64,000 nt of DNA from Liolophura sinensis (Eukaryota > Mollusca > Polyplacophora > Chitonida > Chitonidae), in assembly GCF_032854445.1 (NCBI RefSeq), contig NW_027017994.1, positions 1 to 64,000 of the forward strand, given 5' to 3'. Numbering within the stretch: the stretch's first letter is position 1; the number at the start of each line of letters is the position of its first letter. The translations under genes were made by a program, and so were the position numbers. Below are positions 24,551-36,798 of the stretch, one piece after another. The notes below the pieces were generated by a model that saw nothing but the letters and a program-made list of their open reading frames with translations, was not told the origin of the DNA and searched no databases.

Positions 24551-27500
24551 CCATGGAGTAAGAAGAGCTTGCTGGGCAAGTGATTATGACATCAATGATC
24601 ATTCAATTGTCACTACAGCCAAAAGTATTGGTCGGAGAGCAACGCGGTTTGCACCATTCGATTTCTCGTCACAAAATACGTCGGATTAGCCTCTTACCAG
24701 CAGCACTGGAACAGTTTTTCCACTTTTGCATTTTTACCTGGTCTTTTTGTTAATTGAAATCGGCTACACTGTACTCTGTACAATCGCGACTGGTCATTAC
24801 TATATTCAACTTCTGACTATAAGTTATGTGCCCTTCGGTAGCCCAGAAGACGTCAAATCTTTGAGCGAAGCCCATTTAACTCACCCAGCAATTGTCTTAC
24901 TTCTAAGTCCAAGACATCTCAATGTCTTTATCTACGTGTAGAAAAACCACACCATTTGTACGTGAAAAACACAAGGTACTTGATACAGTCTGCTGTAAAA
25001 AGTACAACTTAACACTGACCCACATTTATAAGGTGACAAAAGATGCGGAATTGGCCAGGCATCGCAGCTGTTAAAAAATTGCAAATATCCCTGGTTTCCA
25101 TGAGTAAGAGCCGTTACTGGGCACGTGATTATGACATCAATGATCATTGAATTGTCACTACAGCCAAAAGTATTGGTCGGAGAGCAACGCGGATTGCACC
25201 ATTCGATTTCTCGTCACAAAATACGTCGGATTAGCCTCTTACTAGTAGCACTGGAACAGTTTTTCCACTTTTGCATTTTTACCTGGTCTTTTTTTTAATT
25301 GAAACCGGCTACACTGTACTCTGTACAATCGCGACTGGTCATTACTATATTCAACTTTTGACTATAAGTTATGTGCCCTTCGGTAGCCCAGAAGACGACA
25401 AATCTTTGGGCTAAGCCCATTTAACTCACCCAGCAATTGCCTTACTTTTAGGTCGAAGACAATCTCAATGTCTTTATTTACGTGTAGAAAAACCACAGCA
25501 TTTGTACATGAAAAACACAAGGTACTTGATACAGTCTGCTGTAAAAAGTACAACTTAACAGTGACCCACATTTATAAGGTGCCAAAAGATGCGGAATTGG
25601 GCCAGGCATCGGCAGCTGTTAAAAAATTGCAAATATCCCTGGTTTCCAAGGAGTAAGAGCCGTTGCTGGGCACGTGATTATGACATCAATGATCATTCAA
25701 TTGTCGCTACAGCCAAAAGTATTGGTCAAAAGAGCAACGCGGTTTGCACATTCGATTTCTCGTCACAAAATACGTCGGATTAGCCTCTTACCAGCAGCAC
25801 TGGATCATTTTTTTCCACTTTTGCATTTTTGCCTGGTCTTTTTTGTTAATTGAAATCGGCTACACTGTACTATGTACCATTGCGACTGGTCATTACTATA
25901 TTCAACTTTTGACTATAAGTTATGTGCCCTTCGGTAGCCCAGAAGACGACAAATCTTTGGGCTAAGCCCATTTAACTCACCCAGCAATTGCCTTACTTCT
26001 AAGTCCAAGACAATCTCAATGTCTTTATCTACGTGTAGAAAAACCACACCATTTGTACGTGAAAAACACAAGGTACTTGATACAGTCTGCTGTAAAAAGT
26101 ACAACTGACAACAGACCCACATGAATAAGGTGCCAAAAGATGCGGAATTGGGCCAGGCATCGGCAGCTGTTAAAAAATTGCAAATATCCCTGGTTTCCAA
26201 GGAGTAAGAGCCGTTGCTGGGCACGTGATTATGACATCAATGATCATTCAATTGTCGCTACAGCCAAAAGTATTGGTCAGAGAGCAACGCGGTTTGCACC
26301 ATTCGATTTCTCGTCACAAAATACGTCGGATTAGCCTCTTACCAGCAGCACTGGATCATTTTTTCCACCTTTGCATTTTTGCCTGGTCTTTTTGTTAATT
26401 GAATCGGCTACACTGTACTATGTACCATCGCGACTGGTCATTACTAAATTCAACTTTTGACTATAAGTTATGTGCCCTTCGGTAGCCCAGAAGACGACAA
26501 ATCTTTGGGCCAAGCCCATTTAACTCACCCAGCAATTGCCTTACTTCTAAGTGCAAGACAATCTCAATGTCTTTATCTACGTGTAGAAAAACCACACCAT
26601 TTGTACGTGAAAAACACAAGGTACTTGATACAGTCTGCTGTAAAAAGTACAACTTACAACAGACCCACATGAATAAGGTGCCAAAAGATGCGGAATTGGG
26701 CCCAGGCATCGGCAGCTGTTAAAAAATTGCAAATATCCCTGTTTCCATGGAGTAAGAGCCGTTGCTACGCACGTGATTATGACATCAATGATCATTCAAT
26801 TGTCGCTACAGCCAAAAGTATTGGTCGGAGAGCAACGCAGTTTGCACCATTCGATTTCTCGTCACAAAATACGTCGGATTAGCCTCTTACCAGCAGCACT
26901 GGAACAGTTTTTCCACTTTTGCATTTTTGCCTGGTGGTTTTGTTAATTGAAATCGGCTACACTGTACTCTGTACAATCGCGACTGGTCATTACTATATTC
27001 AACTTTTGACTATAAGTTATGTGCCCTTCGGTAGCCCAGAAGACGACAAATCTTTGGGCCAGCCCATTTAACTCACCCAGCAATTGCCTTACTTCTAAGT
27101 GCAAGACAATCTCAATGTCTTTATCTACGTGTAGAAAAACCACACCATTTGTACGTGAAAAACACAAGATACTTGATACAGTCTGCTGTAAAAAGTACAA
27201 ATGAACACTGACCCACTTCAGTAAGGTGCCAAAAGATGCGGAATTGAGCCAGGCATCGGCAGCTGTTGAAAAATTGCAAATTTTCCTGGTTTCCATGGAG
27301 TAAGAGCCGTTGCTGGGCACGTGATTATGACATCAATGATCATTCAATTGTCACTACAGCCAAAAGTATTGGTCGGAGAGCAACGCGGTTTACACCATTC
27401 GATTTCTCGTCACAAAATACGTCGGATTAGCCTCTTACCAGCAGCACTGGAACAGTTTTTCCACTTTTGCATTTTTGCCTGGTCTTTTTGTTAATTGAAA

Positions 27501-28796
27501 TCGGCTACACTGTACTCTGTACAATCGCGACTGGTCATTACTATATTCAACTTTTGACTATAAGTTATGTGCCCTTCGGTAGCCCAGAAGACGACAAATC
27601 TTTGGGCTAAGCCCATTTAACTCACCCAGCAATTGCCTTACTTTTTAGGTCGAAGACAATCTCAATGTCTTTATTTACGTGTAGAAAAACCACAGCATTT
27701 GTACATGAAAAACACAAGGTACTTGATACAGTCTGCTGTAAAAAGTACAACTTAACAGTGACCCACATTTATAAGGTGCCAAAAGATGCGGAATTGGGCC
27801 AGGCATCGGCAGCTGTTAAAAAATTGCAAATATCCCTGGTTTCCAAGGAGTAAGAGCCGTTGCTGGGCACGTGATTATGACATCAATGATCATTCAATTG
27901 TCGCTAGAGCCAAAAGTATTAGTCAGAGAGCAACGCGGTTTGCACCATTCGATTTCTCGTCACAAAATACGTCGGATTAGCCTCTTACCAGCAGCACTGG
28001 ATCATTTTTTCCACTTTTGCATTTTTGCCTGGTGTTTTTGTTAATTGAAATCGGCTACACTGTACTATGTACCATTGCGACTGGTCATTACTATATTCAA
28101 CTTTTGACTATAAGTTATGTGCCCTTCGGTAGCCCAGAAGACGACAAATCTTTGGGCTAAGCCCATTTAACTCACCCAGCAATTGCCTTACTTCTAAGTG
28201 CAAGACAATCTCAATGTCTTTATCTACGTGTAGAAAAACCACACCATTTGTAGGTGAAAAACACAAGGTACTTGATACAGTCTGCTGTAAAAAGTACAAC
28301 TGACAACAGACCCACATGAATAAGGTGCCAAAAGATGCGGAATTGGGCCAGGCATCGGCAGCTGTTAAAAAATTGCAAATATCCCTGGTTTCCATGGAGT
28401 AAGAGCCGTTGCTGGGCACGTGATTATGACATCAATGATCATTCAATTGTCGCTACAGCCAAAAGTATTGGTCAGAGAGCAACGCGGTTTGCACCATTCG
28501 ATTTCTCGTCACAAAATACGTCGGATTAGCCTCTTACCAGCAGCACTGGATCATTTTTTCCACTTTTGCATTTTTGCCTGGTCTTTTTGTTAATTGAAAT
28601 CGGCTACACTGTACTATGTACCATCGCGACTGGTTATTACTATATTCAACTTTTGACTATAAGTTATGTGCCCTTCGGTAGCCCAGAAGACGACAAATCT
28701 TTGGGCTAAGCCCATTTAACTCACCCAGCAATTGCCTTACTTCTAAGTGCAAGACAATCTCAATGTCTTTATCTACGTGTAGAAAAACCACACCAT
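24551..28796 (+). repeat. 8-monomer duplication, copy A
   Basis: This segment matches 28941-33187 at an offset of about 4390 bp (8 monomers). Markers I saw in matching positions in both copies include TTGAATTGTCAC (25147/29538), ACTAAATTC (26443/30836), GGTGGTTTTG (26935/31326), the AGATACTTG unit, GGTTTACACC (27386/31782), GCTAGAGCC with TATTAGTCAG (27904/32297) and GGTTATTAC (28632/33023). Copy A has more scattered indels (GACATCTC at 24915, GGTCAAAAGAG near 25725, GAATCGG at 26401). Confidence 0.85.
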
Positions 28797-28940
28797 TTGT
28801 ACATAAAAAACACAAGGTACTTGATACAGTCTGCTGTAAAACGTACAACTGAACACTGACCCACTTCAGTAAGGTGCCAAAAGATGCGGAATTCAGCCAG
28901 GCATCGGCAGCTGTTGAAAAATAGCAAATTTCCCTGGTTT

Positions 28941-31900
28941 CCATGGAGTAAGAGACGTTGCTGGGCAAGTGATTATGACATCAATGATCATTCAATTGTC
29001 ACTACAGCCAAAAGTATTGGTCGGAGAGCAACGCGGTTTGCACCATTCGATTTCTCGTCACAAAATACGTCGGATTAGCCTCTTACCAGCAGCACTGGAA
29101 CAGTTTTTCCACTTTTGCATTTTTACCTGGTCTTTTTGTTAATTGAAATCGGCTACACTGTACTCTGTACAATCGCGACTGGTCATTACTATATTCAACT
29201 TCTGACTATAAGTTATGTGCCCTTCGGTAGCCCAGAAGACGTCAAATCTTTGAGCGAAGCCCATTTAACTCACCCAGCAATTGTCTTACTTCTAAGTCCA
29301 AGACAATCTCAATGTCTTTATCTACGTGTAGAAAAACCACACCATTTGTACGTGAAAAACACAAGGTACTTGATACAGTCTGCTGTAAAAAGTACAACTT
29401 AACACTGACCCACATTTATAAGGTGACAAAAGATGCGGAATTGGGCCAGGCATCGGCAGCTGTTAAAAAATTGCAAATATCCCTGGTTTCCATGGAGTAA
29501 GAGCCGTTACTGGGCACGTGATTATGACATCAATGATCATTGAATTGTCACTACAGCCAAAAGTATTGGTCGGAGAGCAACGCGGATTGCACCATTCGAT
29601 TTCTCGTCACAAAATACGTCGGATTAGCCTCTTACTAGTAGCACTGGAACAGTTTTTCCACTTTTGCATTTTTACCTGGTCTTTTTTTTAATTGAAACCG
29701 GCTACACTGTACTCTGTACAATCGCGACTGGTCATTACTATATTCAACTTTTGACTATAAGTTATGTGCCCTTCGGTAGCCCAGAAGACGACAAATCTTT
29801 GGGCTAAGCCCATTTAACTCACCCAGCAATTGCCTTACTTTTAGGTCGAAGACAATCTCAATGTCTTTATTTACGTGTAGAAAAACCACAGCATTTGTAC
29901 ATGAAAAACACAAGGTACTTGATACAGTCTGCTGTAAAAAGTACAACTTAACAGTGACCCACATTTATAAGGTGCCAAAAGATGCGGAATTGGGCCAGGC
30001 ATCGGCAGCTGTTAAAAAATTGCAAATATCCCTGGTTTCCAAGGAGTAAGAGCCGTTGCTGGGCACGTGATTATGACATCAATGATCATTCAATTGTCGC
30101 TACAGCCAAAAGTATTGGTCAGAGAGCAACGCGGTTTGCACCATTCGATTTCTCGTCACAAAATACGTCGGATTAGCCTCTTACCAGCAGCACTGGATCA
30201 TTTTTTCCACTTTTGCATTTTTGCCTGGTCTTTTTGTTAATTGAAATCGGCTACACTGTACTATGTACCATTGCGACTGGTCATTACTATATTCAACTTT
30301 TGACTATAAGTTATGTGCCCTTCGGTAGCCCAGAAGACGACAAATCTTTGGGCTAAGCCCATTTAACTCACCCAGCAATTGCCTTACTTCTAAGTCCAAG
30401 ACAATCTCAATGTCTTTATCTACGTGTAGAAAAACCACACCATTTGTACGTGAAAAACACAAGGTACTTGATACAGTCTGCTGTAAAAAGTACAACTGAC
30501 AACAGACCCACATGAATAAGGTGCCAAAAGATGCGGAATTGGGCCAGGCATCGGCAGCTGTTAAAAAATTGCAAATATCCCTGGTTTCCAAGGAGTAAGA
30601 GCCGTTGCTGGGCACGTGATTATGACATCAATGATCATTCAATTGTCGCTACAGCCAAAAGTATTGGTCAGAGAGCAACGCGGTTTGCACCATTCGATTT
30701 CTCGTCACAAAATACGTCGGATTAGCCTCTTACCAGCAGCACTGGATCATTTTTTCCACTTTTGCATTTTTGCCTGGTCTTTTTGTTAATTGAAATCGGC
30801 TACACTGTACTATGTACCATCGCGACTGGTCATTACTAAATTCAACTTTTGACTATAAGTTATGTGCCCTTCGGTAGCCCAGAAGACGACAAATCTTTGG
30901 GCCAAGCCCATTTAACTCACCCAGCAATTGCCTTACTTCTAAGTGCAAGACAATCTCAATGTCTTTATCTACGTGTAGAAAAACCACACCATTTGTAGGT
31001 GAAAAACACAAGGTACTTGATACAGTCTGCTGTAAAAAGTACAACTTACAACAGACCCACATGAATAAGGTGCCAAAAGATGCGGAATTGGGCCAGGCAT
31101 CGGCAGCTGTTAAAAAATTGCAAATATCCCTGGTTTCCATGGAGTAAGAGCCGTTGCTACGCACGTGATTATGACATCAATGATCATTCAATTGTCGCTA
31201 CAGCCAAAAGTATTGGTCGGAGAGCAACGCAGTTTGCACCATTCGATTTCTCGTCACAAAATACGTCGGATTAGCCTCTTACCAGCAGCACTGGAACAGT
31301 TTTTCCACTTTTGCATTTTTGCCTGGTGGTTTTGTTAATTGAAATCGGCTACACTGTACTCTGTACAATCGCGACTGGTCATTACTATATTCAACTTTTG
31401 ACTATAAGTTATGTGCCCTTCGGTAGCCCAGAAGACGACAAATCTTTGGGCCAAGCCCCATTTAACTCACCCAGCAATTGCCTTACTTCTAAGTGCAAGA
31501 CAATCTCAATGTCTTTATCTACGTGTAGAAAAACCACACCATTTGTACGTGAAAAACACAAGATACTTGATACAGTCTGCTGTAAAAAGTACAAATGAAC
31601 ACTGACCCACTTCAGTAAGGTGCCAAAAGATGCGGAATTGAGCCAGGCATCGGCAGCTGTTGAAAAATTGCAAATTTTCCTGGTTTCCATGGAGTAAGAG
31701 CCGTTGCTGGGCACGTGATTATGACATCAATGATCATTCAATTGTCACTACAGCCAAAAGTATTGGTCGGAGAGCAACGCGGTTTACACCATTCGATTTC
31801 TCGTCACAAAATACGTCGGATTAGCCTCTTACCAGCAGCACTGGAACAGTTTTTCCACTTTTGCATTTTTGCCTGGTCTTTTTGTTAATTGAAATCGGCT

Positions 31901-33187
31901 ACACTGTACTCTGTACAATCGCGACTGGTCATTACTATATTCAACTTTTGACTATAAGTTATGTGCCCTTCGGTAGCCCAGAAGACGACAAATCTTTGGG
32001 CTAAGCCCATTTAACTCACCCAGCAATTGCCTTACTTTTAGGTCGAAGACAATCTCAATGTCTTTATTTACGTGTAGAAAAACCACAGCATTTGTACATG
32101 AAAAACACAAGGTACTTGATACAGTCTGCTGTAAAAAGTACAACTTAACAGTGACCCACATTTATAAGGTGCCAAAAGATGCGGAATTGGGCCAGGCATC
32201 GGCAGCTGTTAAAAAATTGCAAATATCCCTGGTTTCCAAGGAGTAAGAGCCGTTGCTGGGCACGTGATTATGACATCAATGATCATTCAATTGTCGCTAG
32301 AGCCAAAAGTATTAGTCAGAGAGCAACGCGGTTTGCACCATTCGATTTCTCGTCACAAAATACGTCGGATTAGCCTCTTACCAGCAGCACTGGATCATTT
32401 TTTCCACTTTTGCATTTTTGCCTGGTGTTTTGTTAATTGAAATCGGCTACACTGTACTATGTACCATTGCGACTGGTCATTACTATATTCAACTTTTGAC
32501 TATAAGTTATGTGCCCTTCGGTAGCCCAGAAGACGACAAATCTTTGGGCTAAGCCCATTTAACTCACCCAGCAATTGCCTTACTTCTAAGTGCAAGACAA
32601 TCTCAATGTCTTTATCTACGTGTAGAAAAACCACACCATTTGTAGGTGAAAAACACAAGGTACTTGATACAGTCTGCTGTAAAAAGTACAACTGACAACA
32701 GACCCACATGAATAAGGTGCCAAAAGATGCGGAATTGGCCAGGCATCGGCAGCTGTTAAAAAATTGCAAATATCCCTGGTTTCCAAGGAGTAAGAGCCGT
32801 TGCTGGGCACGTGATTATGACATCAATGATCATTCAATTGTCGCTACAGCCAAAAGTATTGGTCAGAGAGCAACGCGGTTTGCACCATTCGATTTCTCGT
32901 CACAAAATACGTCGGATTAGCCTCTTACCAGCAGCACTGGATCATTTTTTCCACTTTTGCATTTTTGCCTGGTCTTTTTGTTAATTGAAATCGGCTACAC
33001 TGTACTATGTACCATCGCGACTGGTTATTACTATATTCAACTTTTGACTATAAGTTATGTGCCCTTCGGTAGCCCAGAAGACGACAAATCTTTGGGCTAA
33101 GCCCATTTAACTCACCCAGCAATTGCCTTACTTCTAAGTGCAAGACAATCTCAATGTCTTTATCTACGTGTAGAAAAACCACACCAT
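28941..33187 (+). repeat. 8-monomer duplication, copy B
   Basis: Second copy of the block above. The two copies lie in tandem with a period of 4.39 kb, making this the clearest higher-order unit in the window. It contains, in order, GAGCGAA, TTTTAGGTCG, two GGATCAT/CTATGTACC units, the GGTGGTTTTG/AGATACTT unit, a second TTTTAGGTCG unit and two more GGATCAT units. Homology ends where copy A has ACATAAAAAAC (28800) and copy B has AGGTGAAAAAC (33191). Confidence 0.85.
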
Positions 33188-34048
33188 TTGTAGGTGAAAA
33201 ACACAAGGTACTTGATACAGTCTGCTGTAAAAAGTACAACTGACAACAGACCCACATGAATAAGGTGCCAAAAGATGCGGAATTGGGCCAGGCATCGGCA
33301 GCTGTTGAAAAATTGCAAATATCCCTGGTTTCCATGGAGTAAGAGCCGTTGCTGGGCACGTGATTATGACATCACTGATCATTCAATTGTCGCTACAGCC
33401 AAAAGTATTGGTCGGAGAGCAACGCAGTTTGCACCATTCGATTTCTCGTCACAAAATACGTCGGATTAGCCTCTTACCAGCAGCACTGGAACAGTTTTTC
33501 CACTTTTGCATTTTTGCCTGGTGTTTTTGTTAATTGAAATCGGCTACACTGTACTCTGTACAATCGCGACTGGTCATTACTATATTCAACTTTTGACTAT
33601 AAGTTATGTGCCCTTCGGTAGCCCAGAAGACGACAAATCTTTGGCCAAGCCCATTTAACTCACCCAGCAATTGCTTTACTTCTAAGTGCAAGACAATCTC
33701 AATGTCTTTATCTACGTGTAGAAAAACCACACCATTTGTACGTGAAAAACACAAGATACTTGATACAGTCTGCTGTAAAAAGTACAAATGAACACTGACC
33801 CACTTCAGTAAGGTGCCAAAAGATGCGGAATTGAGCCAGGCATCGGCAGCTGTTGAAAAATTGCAAATTTTCCTGGTTTCCATGGAGTAAGAGCCGTTGC
33901 TACGCACGTGATTATGACATCAATGATCATTCAATTGTCACTACAGCCAAAAGTATTGGTCGGAGAGCAACGCGGTTTGCACCATTCGATTTCTCGTCAC
34001 AAAATACGTCGGATTAGCCTCTTACCAGCAGCACTGGAACAGTTTTTC
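33188..34048 (+). repeat. Linking monomers between higher-order blocks
   Basis: About one and a half monomers: the end of a GGATCAT-class unit (with ACATCACTGATC, a palindrome variant) and a TGTTTTTG/AGATACTT unit with the AATGAACACTG cassette. The next GAGCGAA unit begins at 34049. Confidence 0.65.
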
Positions 34049-36798
34049 CACTTTTGCATTTTTACCTGGTCTTCTTGTTAATTGAAATCGGCTACACTGT
34101 ACTCTGTACAATCGCGACTGGTCATTACTATATTCAACTTTTGACTATAAGTTATGTGCCCTTCGGTAGCCCAGAAGACGTCAAATCTTTGAGCGAAGCC
34201 CATTTAACTCACCCAGCAATTGTCTTACTTCTAAGTCCAAGACAATCTCAATGTCTTTATCTACGTGTAGAAAAACCACACCATTTGTACGTGAAAAACA
34301 CAAGGTACTTGATACAGTCTGCTGTAAAAAGTACAACTTAACACTGACCCACATTTATAAGGTGACAAAAGATGCGGAATTGGGCCAGGCATCGGCAGCT
34401 GTTAAAAATTGCAAATATCCCTGGTTTCCATGGAGTAAGAGCCGTTACTGGGCACGTGATTATGACATCAATGATCATTGAATTGTCTCTACAGCCAAAA
34501 GTATTGGTCGGAAAGCCACGCGGTTTGCACCATTCGATTTCTCGTCACAAAATACGTCGGATTAGCCTCTTACCAGCAGCACTGGAACAGTTTTTCCACT
34601 TTTGCATTTTACCTGGTCTTTTTGTTAATTGAAATCGGCAACACTGTACTCTGTACAATTGCGACTGGTCATTACTATATTCAACTTTTGACTATAAGTT
34701 ATGTGCCCTTCGGTAGCCCAGAAGACGTCAAATCTTTGGGCTAAGCCCATTTAACTCACCCAGCAATTGTCTTACTTTTAGGTCGAAGACAATCTCAATG
34801 TCTTTATTTACGTGTAGAAAAACCACAGCATTTGTACATGAAAAACACAAGGTACTTGATACAGTCTGCTGTAAAAAGTACAACTTAACAGTGATAAACA
34901 TTTATAAGGTGCCAAAAGATGCGGAATTGGGGCAGGCATCGGCAGCTGTTAAAAAATTGCAAATATCCCCTGGTTTCCAAGGAGTAAGAGCCGTTGCTGT
35001 GCACGTGATTATGACATCAATGATCATTCAATTGTCGCTACAGCCAAAAGTATTGGTCAGAGAGCAACGCGGTTTGCACCATTCGATTTCTCGTCACAAA
35101 ATACGTCGGATTAGCCTCTTACCAGCAGCACTGGATCATTTTTTCCACTTTTGCATTTTTGCCTGGTCTTTTGTTAATTGAAATCGGCTACACTGTACTA
35201 TGTACCATCGCGACTGGTCATTACTATATTCAACTTTTGACTATAAGTTATGTGCCCTTCGGTAGCCCAGAAGACGACAAATCTTTGGGCTAAGCCCATT
35301 TAACTCACCCAGCAATTGTCTTACTTCTAAGTCCAAGACAATCTCAATGTCTTTATCTACGTGTAGAAAAACCACACCATTTGTAAATAAAAAACACAAG
35401 GTACTTGATACAGTCTGCTGTAAAAAGTACAACTGAACACTGACCCACTTCAGTAAGGTGCCAAAAGATGCAGAATTGAGGCATCGGCAGCTGTTGAAAA
35501 ATTGCAAATTTCCCTGGTTTTCCATGGAGTAAGAGCCGTTGCTGGGCACGTGATTATGACATCAATGATCATTGATTTGTCACTACAGCCAAAAGTATTG
35601 GTCGGAGAGCAACGCGGATTGCACCATTCCATTTCTCGTCACAAAATACGTCGGATTAAGCCTCTTACCAGCAGCACTGGAACAGTTTTTTCCACTTTTG
35701 CATTTTTGCCTTGGTGTTTTTGTTAATTGAAATCGGCTACACTGTACTCTGTACAATCGCGACTGGTCATTACTATATTCAACTTTTGACTATAAGTTAT
35801 GTGCCCTTCGGTAGCCCAGAAGACGAGAAATCTTTGGGCCAAGCCCATTTAACTCACCCAGCAATTGCCTTACTTCTAAGTGCAAGACAATCTCAATGTC
35901 TTTATCTACGTGTAGAAAAACCACAACCATTTGTACGTGAAAAACACAAGATACTTGATACAGTCTGCTGTAAAAAAGTACAAATGAACACTGACCCACT
36001 TCAGTAAGGTGCCAAAAGATGCGGAAATGAGCCAGCATCGGCAGCTGTTGAAAAATTGCAAATTTTCCTGGTTTCCATGGAGTAAGAGACGTTGCTGGGC
36101 ACGTGATTATGACATCAAATGATCATTCAATTGTCGCTACAGCCAAAAGTATTGGTCGGAGAGCAACGCGGTTTGCACCATTCGATTTCTCGTCACAAAA
36201 TACGTCGGATTAGCCTCTTACCAGCAGCACTGGAACAGTTTTTTCCACTTTTGCATTTTTGCCTGTCTTTTTGTTAATTGAAATCGGCTACACTGTACCT
36301 GTTACAATCGCGGACTGGCATTACTATATTCAACTTTTGACTATAAGTATGTGCCCTTCGGTAGCCCAGAAGACGACAAATCTTTGGGCCAAGCCCATTT
36401 AACTCACCCCAGCAATTGCCTTACTTCTAAGTCCAAGACAATCTCAATGTCTTTATCTACGTGTAGAAAAACCACACCATTTGTACGTGAAAAACACAAG
36501 TACTTGATACAGTCTGCTGTAAAAAGTACAACTGAACACTGACCCACTTCAGAAAGGTGCCAAAAGATGCGGAATTCAGCCAGGCATCGGCAGCTGTTGA
36601 AAAATTGCAAATTTCCCTGGTTTCCATGGAGTACGAGACGTTGCTGGGCAAGTGATTATGACATCAATGATCATTCAATTGTCACTACAGCCAAAAGTAT
36701 TGGTCGGAGAGCAACGCGGTTTGCACCATCACCATTCGATTTCTCGTCACAAAATACGTCGGATTAGCCTCTTACCAGCAGCACTGGAACAGTTTTTC
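34049..36798 (+). repeat. Higher-order unit 1 of 3 (5 monomers)
   Basis: Order: GAGCGAA unit; TTTTAGGTCG unit with GTGATAAACATT and AATCGGCAAC; CTATGTACC unit with GTAAATAAAAAAC; AGATACTT unit; TTCAGCC/CAAGTG unit. The same order returns at 36799 and 40097. Single-base indels become frequent from about 34.97 kb (ATATCCCCTGG, GTCTTTTGTT, GGATTAAGCC, GTACCTGTTACAATCGCGGAC). Confidence 0.75.
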
